The notes under the pieces: model-generated | The model's input: only the letters and a program-made list of their open reading frames with translations | Told to the model about the DNA's origin: nothing | Databases searched by the model: none | Assembly (NCBI GenBank): GCA_913063265.1 | Contig: CAJXZG010000040.1 | Coordinates: 1 to 44,508, forward strand | DNA length: 44,508 nucleotides | Reading direction: 5' to 3' | Source of the DNA: an uncultured Prolixibacteraceae bacterium | Lineage (GTDB): Bacteria; Bacteroidota; Bacteroidia; Bacteroidales; Prolixibacteraceae | Translations under genes and position numbers: made by a program | Shown here: one piece after another, positions 9,561-18,649 of the stretch | Layout: the number at the start of each line of letters is the position of its first letter | Numbering within the stretch: the stretch's first letter is position 1

Positions 9561-10403
9561 TTACATTCCACAAGTTTGAAGATAATCTACACTTTTTCTT
9601 AAGATTTCGGGTGAGCCAACAATTTCCAATGTAGAACTGTCAATATTTGCATCTTTTAATACATCGCATACTCCTTTTATATCAATAACTCCGTCACCAA
9701 TTGCAATGGTTGAAAATCCGCAGCCAAACTGAGTTCCTCTTTTTTCAATCCATTCTTCTCCAAGATCTTTCCAATGAATATGATGAATTTTATCTTTAAA
9801 GACTTTAGCCATTTCAACCGGATCTGCTCCACCCAGCCATGAATTTCCTGTATCTAAATTAAAACCCACTGAATCCGGATTTCCCAGTAAATCAAAAATC
9901 CCCTGAATTCCTTCAATCGAATCGGTTACCGGACCATGAGGTTCCAGCAAAATTCTTACTCCGTAATCTGAAGCCAGTTTTGATGGTGCCATTAATTTTT
10001 CGGCACATGTGAAAACTTTTTGCTCAAAACTTGTTTTTTTCGCCCATTCCGAATGTGGTTCATTGTCGGTAGTAATTACTTCTGTTACACCTATTGCGGC
10101 GGCGAATTGCACGGCACGCATAATCTCTTTTGTTCCATATAAAGCTGGAGATGTTGGATCCAATAAGTTTGCGTGAGCACAAACCGTTGAAATTTTTATA
10201 CCATGTTTATCGAATAAGCGTTTAATTTCATACGGATTTTCTTCAAGGCTGACAACCGGCGAAAATCCGGCAGTTCCCAGCATTGTTACACCTGTGCCTG
10301 TATCTGTAATATCCGCACAATTAAATCCCATTTCTTTTGCTTTTTGAAGCTGGGTATCAACACTTGCAAAAGGTTCAATTAATAAAAAAACACCAATATC
10401 CAT
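9561..10403 (-). CDS. Sugar phosphate isomerase/epimerase (xylose isomerase-like TIM barrel)
   Basis: The 280-residue protein has the AP-endonuclease-2/xylose isomerase-like TIM-barrel pattern: an early EP pair, LLEPHGPVTDS, GFNLDTGNSW, HIHWKDLGEEW and STLEIVGSPE, which carry the expected Glu, Asp, His and Glu metal ligands. Such enzymes epimerise or isomerise keto-sugars or act on inositols and 3-ketoglycosides using a divalent metal. No signal peptide is seen, so it should be cytoplasmic. It is the first gene of the operon with the ThuA-DUF6807 and Gfo/Idh/MocA genes and is divergent from the AraC regulator. Together these suggest import and processing of an oxidised sugar or glycoside. Confidence 0.82.
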   Translation of the reverse strand: MDIGVFLLIEPFASVDTQLQKAKEMGFNCADITDTGTGVTMLGTAGFSPVVSLEENPYEIKRLFDKHGIKISTVCAHANLLDPTSPALYGTKEIMRAVQFAAAIGVTEVITTDNEPHSEWAKKTSFEQKVFTCAEKLMAPSKLASDYGVRILLEPHGPVTDSIEGIQGIFDLLGNPDSVGFNLDTGNSWLGGADPVEMAKVFKDKIHHIHWKDLGEEWIEKRGTQFGCGFSTIAIGDGVIDIKGVCDVLKDANIDSSTLEIVGSPEILRKSVDYLQTCGM

Positions 10404-10521
10404 TGTTATAAAATTTAAGTTTGAAATATTTTAATAGTCAAAATATTTTTCCAATTAGCTGAAACAAAATTAATTTGCAAAAAGGAAAAATAATTTCAAT
10501 TTTAGACATTGAAAGAATTCT

Positions 10522-10529
10522 TAATTTTG
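10522..10529 (+). promoter_or_regulatory. Candidate Bacteroidota -7 element (TAATTTTG)
   Basis: TAATTTTG matches the Bacteroidota -7 consensus TAnnTTTG and ends four bases before the AraC gene's ATG, which would make that transcript nearly leaderless. I could not find a convincing TTTG -33 element at the right spacing, so the call is tentative. Confidence 0.3.
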
Positions 10530-10533
10530 CCTA

Positions 10534-11547
10534 ATGGAAATAAAAATACCTAAATACTACGACCCAAACGAAAACAAAACCTATGAAGCTGATTCCTGTG
10601 TGGAATTAAGAAATGCATGGAATAAAAATGAACTTGAGCTTAATACTTTGGTCAGAGGCACTTATCCGGGACAATTACTAAAGGATACAGAATTGCTTGG
10701 AATAAAAAGCATTGGCTACTGGAATATAAAAAAATTGCAAAACTGGGGGCTAAACTGGCATACCAACGAAGGAATTGAAATTTGTTTTTTGGAATCGGGG
10801 GCTTTGGATTTTCATATTACAAATACCAAATACCAACTAAAAACCAACGATATAACTATTACGCGTCCGTGGACCATTCATAAAATTGGATCACCTAATG
10901 TAGATCTAAGCAAACTACACTGGATGATAATTGATGTAAAAGTTAGACACCCCCATCAAAACTGGGAATGGCCTGACTGGATTATTTTAAATGAAGACGA
11001 TCTTGAAGAACTAACTCGATATATGCGGCAAAATGAGAGACCTGTTTGGAAAGCAAATTCTGAATTTAAAAATTGTTTTATACAAATTGGAAACATTATC
11101 AAACTTGGAAAACATAAAAAATATGACTCTAAATTAAAAATTCAGATTAATCAGTTGCTTGTCCTTCTTCTTGAAATTTTTAAAAGTGAACATACTGTGC
11201 TTGATCAGTCACTTATTGAAATTAAGCGTTCTGTTGAGTTCTTCTTAAGATCACTGGAAAGTAATCTAGATGAAAACTGGACGGTAGTTAAAATGGCAAA
11301 CGATTGCCAATTAGGAGTGACTCGCTTTACGCATTATTGCAAAGAAATAACAAATTGTTCTCCAATGGAGTACCTGAATCGCTTACGATTGAGAAAAGCT
11401 GCAGAATTTTTGAAGAGTGAAATCAATGCACCTGTAATGGATGTAGCTTTTAGGTGTGGATTTTCTTCGAATCAGTATTTTAACTATGCCTTTAAAAAGC
11501 ATTTTAAGGTTTCACCCAACCAATACAGGAAAACAATCTCCTTATAG
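10534..11547 (+). CDS. AraC family transcriptional regulator
   Basis: The N-terminal half is a cupin-like effector-binding domain (GIEICFLESGALDFHI and ITRPWTIHKIG are typical cupin strands). The C-terminal about 100 residues carry two helix-turn-helix units: the first around WTVVKMANDCQLGVTRF, the second ending in the family signature VAFRCGFSSNQYFNYAFKKHF with SPNQYRK. It is expected to sense a sugar-related ligand and activate transcription. It is transcribed divergently from the isomerase/ThuA/Gfo operon across a 130-bp gap, so that operon is the natural target. A hairpin terminator follows, supporting a single-gene transcript. Confidence 0.88.
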   Translation: MEIKIPKYYDPNENKTYEADSCVELRNAWNKNELELNTLVRGTYPGQLLKDTELLGIKSIGYWNIKKLQNWGLNWHTNEGIEICFLESGALDFHITNTKYQLKTNDITITRPWTIHKIGSPNVDLSKLHWMIIDVKVRHPHQNWEWPDWIILNEDDLEELTRYMRQNERPVWKANSEFKNCFIQIGNIIKLGKHKKYDSKLKIQINQLLVLLLEIFKSEHTVLDQSLIEIKRSVEFFLRSLESNLDENWTVVKMANDCQLGVTRFTHYCKEITNCSPMEYLNRLRLRKAAEFLKSEINAPVMDVAFRCGFSSNQYFNYAFKKHFKVSPNQYRKTISL

Positions 11548-11576
11548 TTTTGCCGATTGTCAAAATAAAATCAAAA

Positions 11577-11604
11577 AAAAAGCCACAATTTCTTGTCGCT
11601 TTTT
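11577..11604 (+). terminator. Intrinsic terminator after AraC gene
   Basis: AAAAAGC (11577-11583) and ACAA pair with TTGT and GCTTTTT (ending 11604) around a TTTC loop, with one C/C mismatch. It lies 30 bases after the AraC stop and also lies downstream of the convergent small secreted-protein gene. Confidence 0.65.
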
Positions 11605-11638
11605 AATTTCTTGCTTTCATTGTTCTTTTGTTTTCAAA

Positions 11639-11974
11639 TTAACGATTCCAAAGATTTTCGCTTATCATCCAGCACTCTACAACCAATTCTTCCTCATGCA
11701 CTTCAGGAACCAATTTGCTTTCCCAAAAACCATCATCAAACATCCAGGCTTCCAGTTCAAGTGTTGCTTCAAATTCTTGAGTAAACTCAACTGCTTCCAT
11801 TTGATTCCTTTCCCACACCGACTCATTAATCATCCAGTCTTCAATTTCCAGTTCTGTTTCAATGCTTTCATGGATTAAGGCATTTTTTTCTGTTTCCGTA
11901 GCCATAACATTTCCTGCAAAAAAGAAAAGTGCAACAAATGTTATTAAAGCTAATTTTTTCATAGTAGTTTTCAT
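11639..11974 (-). CDS. Small secreted protein with three Trp-Met repeats
   Basis: I do not recognise a named family. The 111-residue product begins with a clear Sec signal peptide (hydrophobic residues 8-21, likely cut after NVMA at 25; Met5 is an alternative start at 11962). The mature part is about 86 residues, strongly acidic, and built from three repeats of the pattern acidic-x-x-W-M-x-x-x-x-x-W: W47-M48...W54, W77-M78...W84 and W102-M103...W109, always seven residues between the two Trp. One Cys (C101) precedes the last WM. The gene is isolated, between the AraC gene and the TPR gene, with a C/T-rich (plus-strand) leader. Possible roles such as metal or ligand binding, or a structural peptide, are guesses. 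Confidence 0.7.
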   Translation of the reverse strand: MKTTMKKLALITFVALFFFAGNVMATETEKNALIHESIETELEIEDWMINESVWERNQMEAVEFTQEFEATLELEAWMFDDGFWESKLVPEVHEEELVVECWMISENLWNR

Positions 11975-12359
11975 GTTTCTGTTTTTTGAACCTTTCGGCT
12001 TTGTTTTCTGTTTTCTGTTTCTGTTTTCTAATACAATAGACTAGATTCTGACACAAAGGTTACTTGCTTTTTTGTTAAAAAGTATTAGAATTTTGTTAAT
12101 GAAACCTTAAAGTCGGTTAATAGCAAGATCTGTCGGTGGAAAAATAATTGATCTAATCTGCAAAGTTACGGGTTTGTCGGTGAGTGTCGATTTCGGCTTT
12201 TTCGGTCAACTCAATAAATTATGTAAAGAAATATTGATTTAATTTCTATTTACATTTAAACACAAATAATTCTCAAAATAAATTGGCATGTACAATATTA
12301 CAATTACAAAATTTTAATCTCTTTAAATTTTAATATTTTAGCAAGCCAATATTTATAGA
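11975..12359. other. 385-bp intergenic region without a gene
   Basis: This divergent spacer separates the Trp-Met protein gene from the TPR gene. It begins with low-complexity TTTCTGTT-type repeats (about 11976-12028) that form the leader of the minus-strand gene, and contains an 8-bp direct repeat TGTCGGTG at 12131 and 12175. I see no RNA gene, coding frame or convincing promoter pair; it presumably holds both promoters. Confidence 0.5.
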
Positions 12360-14171
12360 ATGAATAAAAAAAGAAAGATTGTTTTAATTACGGGAATTAT
12401 TTTGATAATTCTGGTTTCTGTTTTTACCGTTCGATATATTTCCAATTCTAAAATTGCCCGCGAAATTCCGGTTGTTTCCGAAAACAGTTTACTTTCTGTT
12501 CCGGTCAAAAATCAAATAAACCAGGCATTGACAAACGCAAAACGCAAACCAAATGCATCGAATCTGGGTACTCTTGGAATGGTGTATCACTCCAGTGCAA
12601 ATTATAAAGAGGCAGCAAAATGCTATCAACTGGCCATTAACCAAGAAAAAAATGAATGGATTTGGAATTATTACCATGGCTATTTAAATATGGAACTTGG
12701 TAATTCGGATGCAGTTATTGAAAACTTTAACCAGGTTTTGAGTATAAATCCCGATGTTTATCTTGCAAAATATTATCTGGGAGAAGAATACAGAAACCTG
12801 AGAGAATATGAATTAGCCGAAAATTCTTTTAATGATTTATCCGAAGTACAAAACCGTGAAAAAACTTCGAATGATAAAATAAGAAAAGACCATTTTCCAT
12901 TAAGTACATATGCATCTTTTCAGTTAGGAAGAATTTATTTTGATCAGGGAGAAAATGAACTTGCCAGGACTACTTTACATAACCTGATTCAGAAAAACAA
13001 ACTTTTCGGACCTGCCTACAAATTGTTGGGTACGATTTATACGATGGAAGGGGATACCGAACTTGGAAATAAATATACAATCCGTGCCAACGATTTTATT
13101 AATTTTTCTCCACCCGTTGATACCCTCATGGATAAAATCGCTTTAATGTCGAGGTCTGAATTGTATCTTCTTAAAAAAATTGATGAGGCAGAAGATAGTT
13201 TTCATTCAGACTGGGCATTGCAACTGGTAAATCAGGGATTAAAATATATTCCTGAAAACAGTTATTTTGTTTCAAAAGCGATTAAAATCTATTTATGGAA
13301 AAATCAGAATGAAAAAGCTATTGCATTAATTGACAAGCATTTAGAATTGGTAAAAGGTGATTATTCTGAAATTAAAAACACCGGTCTGTTTTTTCATCGC
13401 AAGGGATTATGCACGGAAGCTATAAAGTACTGGACGAAAGCACTGGAAATAAAATCTGATGAAATTAGTGTAATTGAAAATCATGCCAGATGTTTGTGGG
13501 CAACGGGCCGAAAAAAAGAAGTCATTGATTTTTTAAATGAAATACTGAAAAATAATCCAAATGATAATGAAATGCTTGCAAGCATAACAGATCAATTATT
13601 TCAGTACAGAGAAACAGAATTGGCAAACATCAACTTGCAAAAACTTAAAAAAGCAGATCCTAAAAATCCTGTTGCAAAAAGATTATCTGCTGATATTGCC
13701 ATGAAAAACAAGGATTTAAAAAGGGCAATTAGTTTGTACGAATCGGCATTTGAAGGAAATCCTAAAGATGCTAAAACCATTCAAAAACTGGGCGAGATAT
13801 ACAAATACCAGCAACTTTGGAGAAATTATATCAGATTATACAGTAATGCGTTAGATAACAATCAGAACAATCCGGATTATCTGGCAACGCTTGGGGAGGT
13901 TTATATAAGCTGTCCGGATACTACTCTGACCGATTTTGAAAAAGGAAAGGAGTATTCTGAACGTGCCTTTACTCATTATAACTGCCCTCCCAAAACGTTA
14001 ATTGTTGCCGGAACTCATCTTGCTTATGCTTATGCCAGACTGGGTGATATGAAATTAGCCAATGTAACCATAAGTCAAACGGTCAACATTGGAAGAAAAC
14101 AAAATATACCTGAAGAAGAGCAAAAACGACTTGAGGTTTTACACAAGGCATTTCAAAATCTTTCGAATTAA
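12360..14171 (+). CDS. Membrane-anchored TPR-repeat protein
   Basis: A short basic N-terminus (MNKKRK) and one hydrophobic segment (residues about 7-26) anchor the protein in the inner membrane, with the rest likely periplasmic. The remaining about 570 residues are helical TPR repeats; clear units include LGTLGMVYHSSANYKEAAKCYQLA and LGRIYFDQGENELARTTL-like blocks spaced about 34 residues apart (at least ten). TPR proteins are scaffolds and no enzyme motif is present. Its stop codon overlaps by four bases the stop of the convergent FG-GAP gene, the last gene of the cytochrome/cupredoxin operon. FG-GAP and TPR partners often occur together, so a physical link to that operon is plausible but unproven. 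Confidence 0.8.
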   Translation: MNKKRKIVLITGIILIILVSVFTVRYISNSKIAREIPVVSENSLLSVPVKNQINQALTNAKRKPNASNLGTLGMVYHSSANYKEAAKCYQLAINQEKNEWIWNYYHGYLNMELGNSDAVIENFNQVLSINPDVYLAKYYLGEEYRNLREYELAENSFNDLSEVQNREKTSNDKIRKDHFPLSTYASFQLGRIYFDQGENELARTTLHNLIQKNKLFGPAYKLLGTIYTMEGDTELGNKYTIRANDFINFSPPVDTLMDKIALMSRSELYLLKKIDEAEDSFHSDWALQLVNQGLKYIPENSYFVSKAIKIYLWKNQNEKAIALIDKHLELVKGDYSEIKNTGLFFHRKGLCTEAIKYWTKALEIKSDEISVIENHARCLWATGRKKEVIDFLNEILKNNPNDNEMLASITDQLFQYRETELANINLQKLKKADPKNPVAKRLSADIAMKNKDLKRAISLYESAFEGNPKDAKTIQKLGEIYKYQQLWRNYIRLYSNALDNNQNNPDYLATLGEVYISCPDTTLTDFEKGKEYSERAFTHYNCPPKTLIVAGTHLAYAYARLGDMKLANVTISQTVNIGRKQNIPEEEQKRLEVLHKAFQNLSN

Positions 14172-15553
14172 TTTTCAGAAAGTGCACCGTTGTTTGTCCA
14201 AAGTGTAATTCTGCCCAAACGGTTAAACGGTGGATAGGTATGCATGCCCCCCGTAATTACATCTATTAAACCATCGTTATTAAAATCTCCCGGTTCGCAG
14301 GTTAAAAGATGGGTAGGATCCTTTGTTATTTCCCTTTTGATAAAATTCATTTCTCCATCATTTTCAAGCCAGATAAAACTCAACGACTCCGGATTATCCC
14401 AAATATTAAAAGCACTTACGGCAAAAAGGTCCAAATCTCTATCGTTATCAATGTCTGCAGCACGAACGTTTGTAGCTCCTGTAAAATTACATATTCTATG
14501 ATATTCAAAACTTAAATCACCCTGATTTTCAAGCCACTGAACGCCATGCCATGGCCTTCCCTGTGGAGGCATGTAATCAAATGCATCGCCGTTGGTGTAT
14601 AGAATATCCATATCTCCATCCTGGTCTAAATCACTTAATGCAATTCCGCTTGAACCGTAATCCTGGTTACTCGATCCAAATAATAAATTGGGTTGAAATT
14701 GTCCTTTCCCATCATTAATAAAACAGTATATCTCCTCCCATTCCTGGCTCACCAATGAAATTATATCCAAGTCGTTGTCGTCATCTATGTCAACTATTTC
14801 AACATTAATAGGCCCTGATAAATACTGCAGGATATGACTCTTGAACTTCCAGTCTCCAAGATTCTCCATCCAGCGTGTTTCACCATCATCATATCCAAAT
14901 TGCGCTACGGCCAAATCCATATCTCCGTCTCCATCCAAATCACCGGCTCTCACATCCGAAACTCTGGCAATTTTTTCTGCAACCACATGTTTTATAAAAT
15001 TACATTTCCCATCGTTTTCCAAAATTACAACCGAACCAATTTTATCGTTGTTTGGAAATAACATTCCAAGCACGGCTACCATTATATCTTTATCACCATC
15101 GAAATCAAAATCGATTACCTCCACATGTGCAGGAGCTATCAACTCGTCAGCTAAAATAGTTTCGGTGTAAACTCCTTCTGGATTTTGCCTGATCCAGGAA
15201 ACAAAATTTCCCCTGTCATCGCAAAGTACAACATCCAAAAGTCCGTCTTCATCCAAATCAGTGGGCTGAATATGCGCAATTAACGGGGGTTCTGAAAACT
15301 CATTTCCAATGGCCATTTTATCAAGAAAATCAATTTTTTCAGCTGTAATATTTTCACCTTCAATGTTTTTGGCAGATCCTGACTCTGATTTGTTGGTTAC
15401 TCTTTTTATTACTTCGCTGACTGTCAAACCCGTTCTTGTTGCCTGGTAATTTAAAAACAATAATGGAATACCTACAATCACAACTAAAATAACAAAAACA
15501 ATTATTGAGGTTTTAAGTCCACTTTTTTTAGGAGAAGTATTTTGAGTATTCAT
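14168..15553 (-). CDS. Membrane-anchored FG-GAP/VCBS beta-propeller protein
   Basis: A single N-terminal membrane segment (about residues 15-37) is followed by a linker and seven FG-GAP/VCBS repeats, each with an acidic calcium-type loop: DLDEDGLLD, DFDFDGDKD, DLDGDGDMD, DIDDDNDLD, DLDQDGDMD, DIDNDRDLD and DFNNDGLID. Seven repeats fit one complete seven-bladed propeller. The topology places it in the periplasm attached to the inner membrane. It is the last gene of the minus-strand operon that encodes cytochrome c, a beta-barrel and the cupredoxin-polyferredoxin, 50 bases after the latter. No enzymatic motif is visible; a protein- or cofactor-binding role within that complex is inferred. Confidence 0.82.
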   Translation of the reverse strand: MNTQNTSPKKSGLKTSIIVFVILVVIVGIPLLFLNYQATRTGLTVSEVIKRVTNKSESGSAKNIEGENITAEKIDFLDKMAIGNEFSEPPLIAHIQPTDLDEDGLLDVVLCDDRGNFVSWIRQNPEGVYTETILADELIAPAHVEVIDFDFDGDKDIMVAVLGMLFPNNDKIGSVVILENDGKCNFIKHVVAEKIARVSDVRAGDLDGDGDMDLAVAQFGYDDGETRWMENLGDWKFKSHILQYLSGPINVEIVDIDDDNDLDIISLVSQEWEEIYCFINDGKGQFQPNLLFGSSNQDYGSSGIALSDLDQDGDMDILYTNGDAFDYMPPQGRPWHGVQWLENQGDLSFEYHRICNFTGATNVRAADIDNDRDLDLFAVSAFNIWDNPESLSFIWLENDGEMNFIKREITKDPTHLLTCEPGDFNNDGLIDVITGGMHTYPPFNRLGRITLWTNNGALSEN

Positions 15554-15603
15554 TTTAATTCAAAAAATTACAATTGATGATTTATAAATATATTATATCG
15601 ATT

Positions 15604-17547
15604 TTAATTGGTAAAGAAAATTACTAAAAATACAGCACTGGTAACCAAAAACAGGGCCATTGGTAAAGTTAACCGAAATAATTTTTTTTGATTTAAATTC
15701 CGGTTGAGCCATGTTTTTTCCAGGTTTCTTAAACTATAATATAGTCCTGTTAAAATTAAACCTGACTGAATCCACGGAACCAAACGCGGAACAAACTGAT
15801 GCCACGGGATACTGGCCGTTCCGAAAAAATCCCAACCCCAACCAAAAGGGTCGGAAAACGACTGGAACACAAAAGTCAGGTTAACAAAAAGCATAGGGAT
15901 TACAAAGGCTATCCATAAAAATAATCCCATTGGTAATAATGCTCCTGAAGAATGGATAAAAATCTCTATATTACTCTGTTGTATTTTCGAAAAGATTTTC
16001 CCTAAAACAGAAAAAAGATAAACAATTCCTGGCATAAGAATTAAAGCTGAAGTCCAAACAATTCCTGAATAAACAGCAAACAAATCCCAGTTTCCTTTGT
16101 CGAGAATATTTACATAATCGCGAACAACGGGCCAGTGTCCCTGATATAATATACTGTACACTATGGCAAGTGTAAAAACACCAATCGTCAACCATGCTTC
16201 ACTCAAATTGCGGGTCCTCACTTCCGTTGCAAACGGTCGTTTGTAAAGTGTTACATTATCGTACAAGCAGCTTCTTGTACATTCCATGCATAATCCGCAA
16301 TCTGAACTTTCTGTCATTTCACCAACATTTATTCCATAAGGACAAGCCCAACCTTTGTTACTCCCTTTTTGACAAAAATGTGGTTTACATTTATCGCAAA
16401 CCTTTTGCGATTTATTTCTTAATGCTAAAAAACTGGTTCTTGAAAAAGGTCCTACAAAACCACTTACCGGACATAAATACCTGCAAAATGCACGGTGTTC
16501 AAAAATTAATGCCATTATTGTTGGAAGCACCAAAAGTAAGATAACCGCCATTCCTGTTACTTTTGGCAATGCAACAAGTATGGCTGAAAAAGTAGTCAGA
16601 ATAAGTAACAAAATCAGTTTTGGCCAGTTATTTTGTAGTCGTTTTGGCCATTTTAGGAATAATCCTGAGAATTTATTTCTGTATTCCCCTTTGTTTCCTT
16701 TTAATGGGTATAATGCCGATTTTCGTTGGAGTAAATCTCCGAAAAAGGGCAATGGACAAACAGTGCACCAAATTCTTCCAAATAAGGGAGTAAGTACTGC
16801 AATTAAAAGAAACAACCAAATGGCCCACATTAGCAGAACACCCAGATTTCTACCTGACATTTTTGTTCCAAAAAAAGTCGTAAGAATCACCACATAAACC
16901 ATAAACATGGCAAGCAAAAGAAGAATTAACTGGGGCCACCTTGAAATAACCAGTTTTTTAAAAAGTGGCGATTTTTCAAACAAATCAATATAACCGGATT
17001 TTATATTTTCAGATTCTATCAGGTTTTTTGAATAAAATCCCAAAAGCCATAGTACAAAAATTCCTGTAATACAACCTAAGCTAAATACCAGTAGTGTATT
17101 TGGGAGAATAATAAGTTTACCGTGCTCGAATGCATGCATTGGCCCGCACCAGACATGACAACGATAGTTGCTTTTAGAAACCAGGTAATTCAATATCCCC
17201 GGATGCCGCGCAATTAACTCGACTTCCTTTGTAATTTCGGGTTTTTGTGTTGGATCTTCAACTTTAAAAACTTCAACCTCCTCACGTGCCGGATTTACCT
17301 TTGCGTCTATATCAAACTCCTCAAGAAAAAATGAATGACCTGTATCTTCTGTGGAAAAAGTTAAACGAAGTGTATCACCGCGATTACACTTAATAACCGA
17401 TGGATCTTTCCCATACCTAAAATTTTTCACATGAATTTCATGTGAAACCGGTTCCGAAACAAAAAACTGAACAATTATAGCAGGAATCAATCCAAAACCA
17501 ACAATAATCAAAATATTGCTTAGTTGTTTTTTTATTGCCTGCTTCAT
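15604..17547 (-). CDS. CuA-like cupredoxin fused to NapH/NosR-type membrane polyferredoxin
   Basis: After an N-terminal membrane segment (about 10-30), residues 35-150 form a cupredoxin resembling cytochrome oxidase subunit II: H71 in DTGHSF, then C130, C134 and H138 in CHVWCGPMH. The axial CuA Met expected three residues after that His is E141, so the site is atypical. Several membrane spans follow, carrying NapH/NosR-like cysteine motifs (WCTVCPLPFFGDL; CRYLCPVSGF), a Cys-rich loop (CDKCKPHFC...ACPYG) and a ferredoxin-like CGLCMECTRSC, then more membrane spans. The protein should move electrons between quinol or iron-sulfur centres and the periplasm. No nosZ or nap genes are nearby, so nosR or napH names would be misleading. 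It lies downstream of cytochrome c and beta-barrel genes. Confidence 0.8.
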   Translation of the reverse strand: MKQAIKKQLSNILIIVGFGLIPAIIVQFFVSEPVSHEIHVKNFRYGKDPSVIKCNRGDTLRLTFSTEDTGHSFFLEEFDIDAKVNPAREEVEVFKVEDPTQKPEITKEVELIARHPGILNYLVSKSNYRCHVWCGPMHAFEHGKLIILPNTLLVFSLGCITGIFVLWLLGFYSKNLIESENIKSGYIDLFEKSPLFKKLVISRWPQLILLLLAMFMVYVVILTTFFGTKMSGRNLGVLLMWAIWLFLLIAVLTPLFGRIWCTVCPLPFFGDLLQRKSALYPLKGNKGEYRNKFSGLFLKWPKRLQNNWPKLILLLILTTFSAILVALPKVTGMAVILLLVLPTIMALIFEHRAFCRYLCPVSGFVGPFSRTSFLALRNKSQKVCDKCKPHFCQKGSNKGWACPYGINVGEMTESSDCGLCMECTRSCLYDNVTLYKRPFATEVRTRNLSEAWLTIGVFTLAIVYSILYQGHWPVVRDYVNILDKGNWDLFAVYSGIVWTSALILMPGIVYLFSVLGKIFSKIQQSNIEIFIHSSGALLPMGLFLWIAFVIPMLFVNLTFVFQSFSDPFGWGWDFFGTASIPWHQFVPRLVPWIQSGLILTGLYYSLRNLEKTWLNRNLNQKKLFRLTLPMALFLVTSAVFLVIFFTN

Positions 17548-17574
17548 AAGATTATAAAACTCTTTCTGATTTTA

Positions 17575-18636
17575 TTAAAATGATTCACCAAAACTAATAT
17601 AAAAACCCGACTGATTATCGGCTCCCAAAGCATAATCAATTCTTAAATTGGTATTTTCCTTTTTATCAACCAAAAATCTTAAGCCCAGTCCAAAATTTGG
17701 TTTGAAACTTTCGTTTTCCATCATGCTTATTTTTTCATACATCAAGGATAGTCCTCCAAAAGTGGCTATTCCTATTCGCCAAAAAAGATGATTCCTTAAT
17801 TCAAGCTGAATAGAAGAGAGATTTTTTTCTCTGAACCTGCCAAGAAAATAACCCCTTACATATTTGTCGCCTCCAATTTTTGAATAATCATAAAAAGGAG
17901 GATTTCCCCATATACCGGAATGAAAAAACCTACCCGCAACTACATGTTGTTTGTTTTCTCCAAATCCAAGATAATGCCTGTAATCCACAGTGGATTTTAC
18001 ATAAAATGATGCTGAAAAGTTGAAACTGTTATTAAATTCGAAATAGTTACCTTTTGATGGCGAAAGAATATTGTTTCTCGAATCTTTTAAAAAAATTAAT
18101 TTAAGTCCAAAGTTGTCTTGCTCTTTTAATTCGGGATAAAAAACAAAGTCGCTTAAATATTCAAGGTTATTGTACGATGAATAATTGAAACCTAATCCAA
18201 GAAAAAGATCATCTTTTAAGTTTCTGAATAAATCAACGTCGAAAATAATTCTGTTACTTTGAAAGCTAATTTCACCAGACTCCGGTGTGTCAAATCCAAT
18301 TCCATAATACAAATCGGGATATTTCGAAAAATGCATTAAACCCCGGGTAAACCACTGCTCTTCAGGCAAAAAATAATTCCAACCGGTTTCAAGTACCAAT
18401 TGTTTATTCCAGGTGTAGTTAAATTCTATTTTTGCATTTGAAGAGCGTGTTAAAGAATCATTTAGATTCTTAATTGTAAATAATGTAACCACACCAATAT
18501 ATGTTTTGGTTTCCGGTGAGTAACCAATGGCCGGAACAGGTAAAACTGATATTTTTTTATCCTTTTTATGTTGTGCCTGTACCTCAAATTTCAGCAATAG
18601 AATTACAGTGATAAGTAAAACAAAGTTTTGCTTCAT
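17575..18636 (-). CDS. BamA/TamA-like (D15) outer-membrane beta-barrel without POTRA domains
   Basis: I start the gene at 18636 because MKQNFVLLITVILLLKF...QAQ is a normal Sec signal; an upstream ATG at 18666 would overlap the cytochrome gene. The mature protein is about 330 residues of amphipathic strands with frequent aromatic ends, matching the D15/bacterial surface antigen barrel (GGDKYVRGYFLG contains the VRG motif; NTNLRIDYALG is the typical late strand). No POTRA domains precede it, unlike BamA, so it resembles the stand-alone barrels of Bacteroidota whose function is unknown. It is second in the operon, between a cytochrome c lipoprotein and the cupredoxin-polyferredoxin, which raises the possibility that it houses or exports a redox partner across the outer membrane. 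Confidence 0.78.
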   Translation of the reverse strand: MKQNFVLLITVILLLKFEVQAQHKKDKKISVLPVPAIGYSPETKTYIGVVTLFTIKNLNDSLTRSSNAKIEFNYTWNKQLVLETGWNYFLPEEQWFTRGLMHFSKYPDLYYGIGFDTPESGEISFQSNRIIFDVDLFRNLKDDLFLGLGFNYSSYNNLEYLSDFVFYPELKEQDNFGLKLIFLKDSRNNILSPSKGNYFEFNNSFNFSASFYVKSTVDYRHYLGFGENKQHVVAGRFFHSGIWGNPPFYDYSKIGGDKYVRGYFLGRFREKNLSSIQLELRNHLFWRIGIATFGGLSLMYEKISMMENESFKPNFGLGLRFLVDKKENTNLRIDYALGADNQSGFYISFGESF

Positions 18637-18649
18637 TTTATGGATTTGT

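Noticed and set aside
15604..17547. Naming the gene nosR or napH
   Set aside because: The polyferredoxin part fits that superfamily, but no nosZ, nosD or nap gene is in the window and the N-terminal cupredoxin is not the NosR FMN domain.
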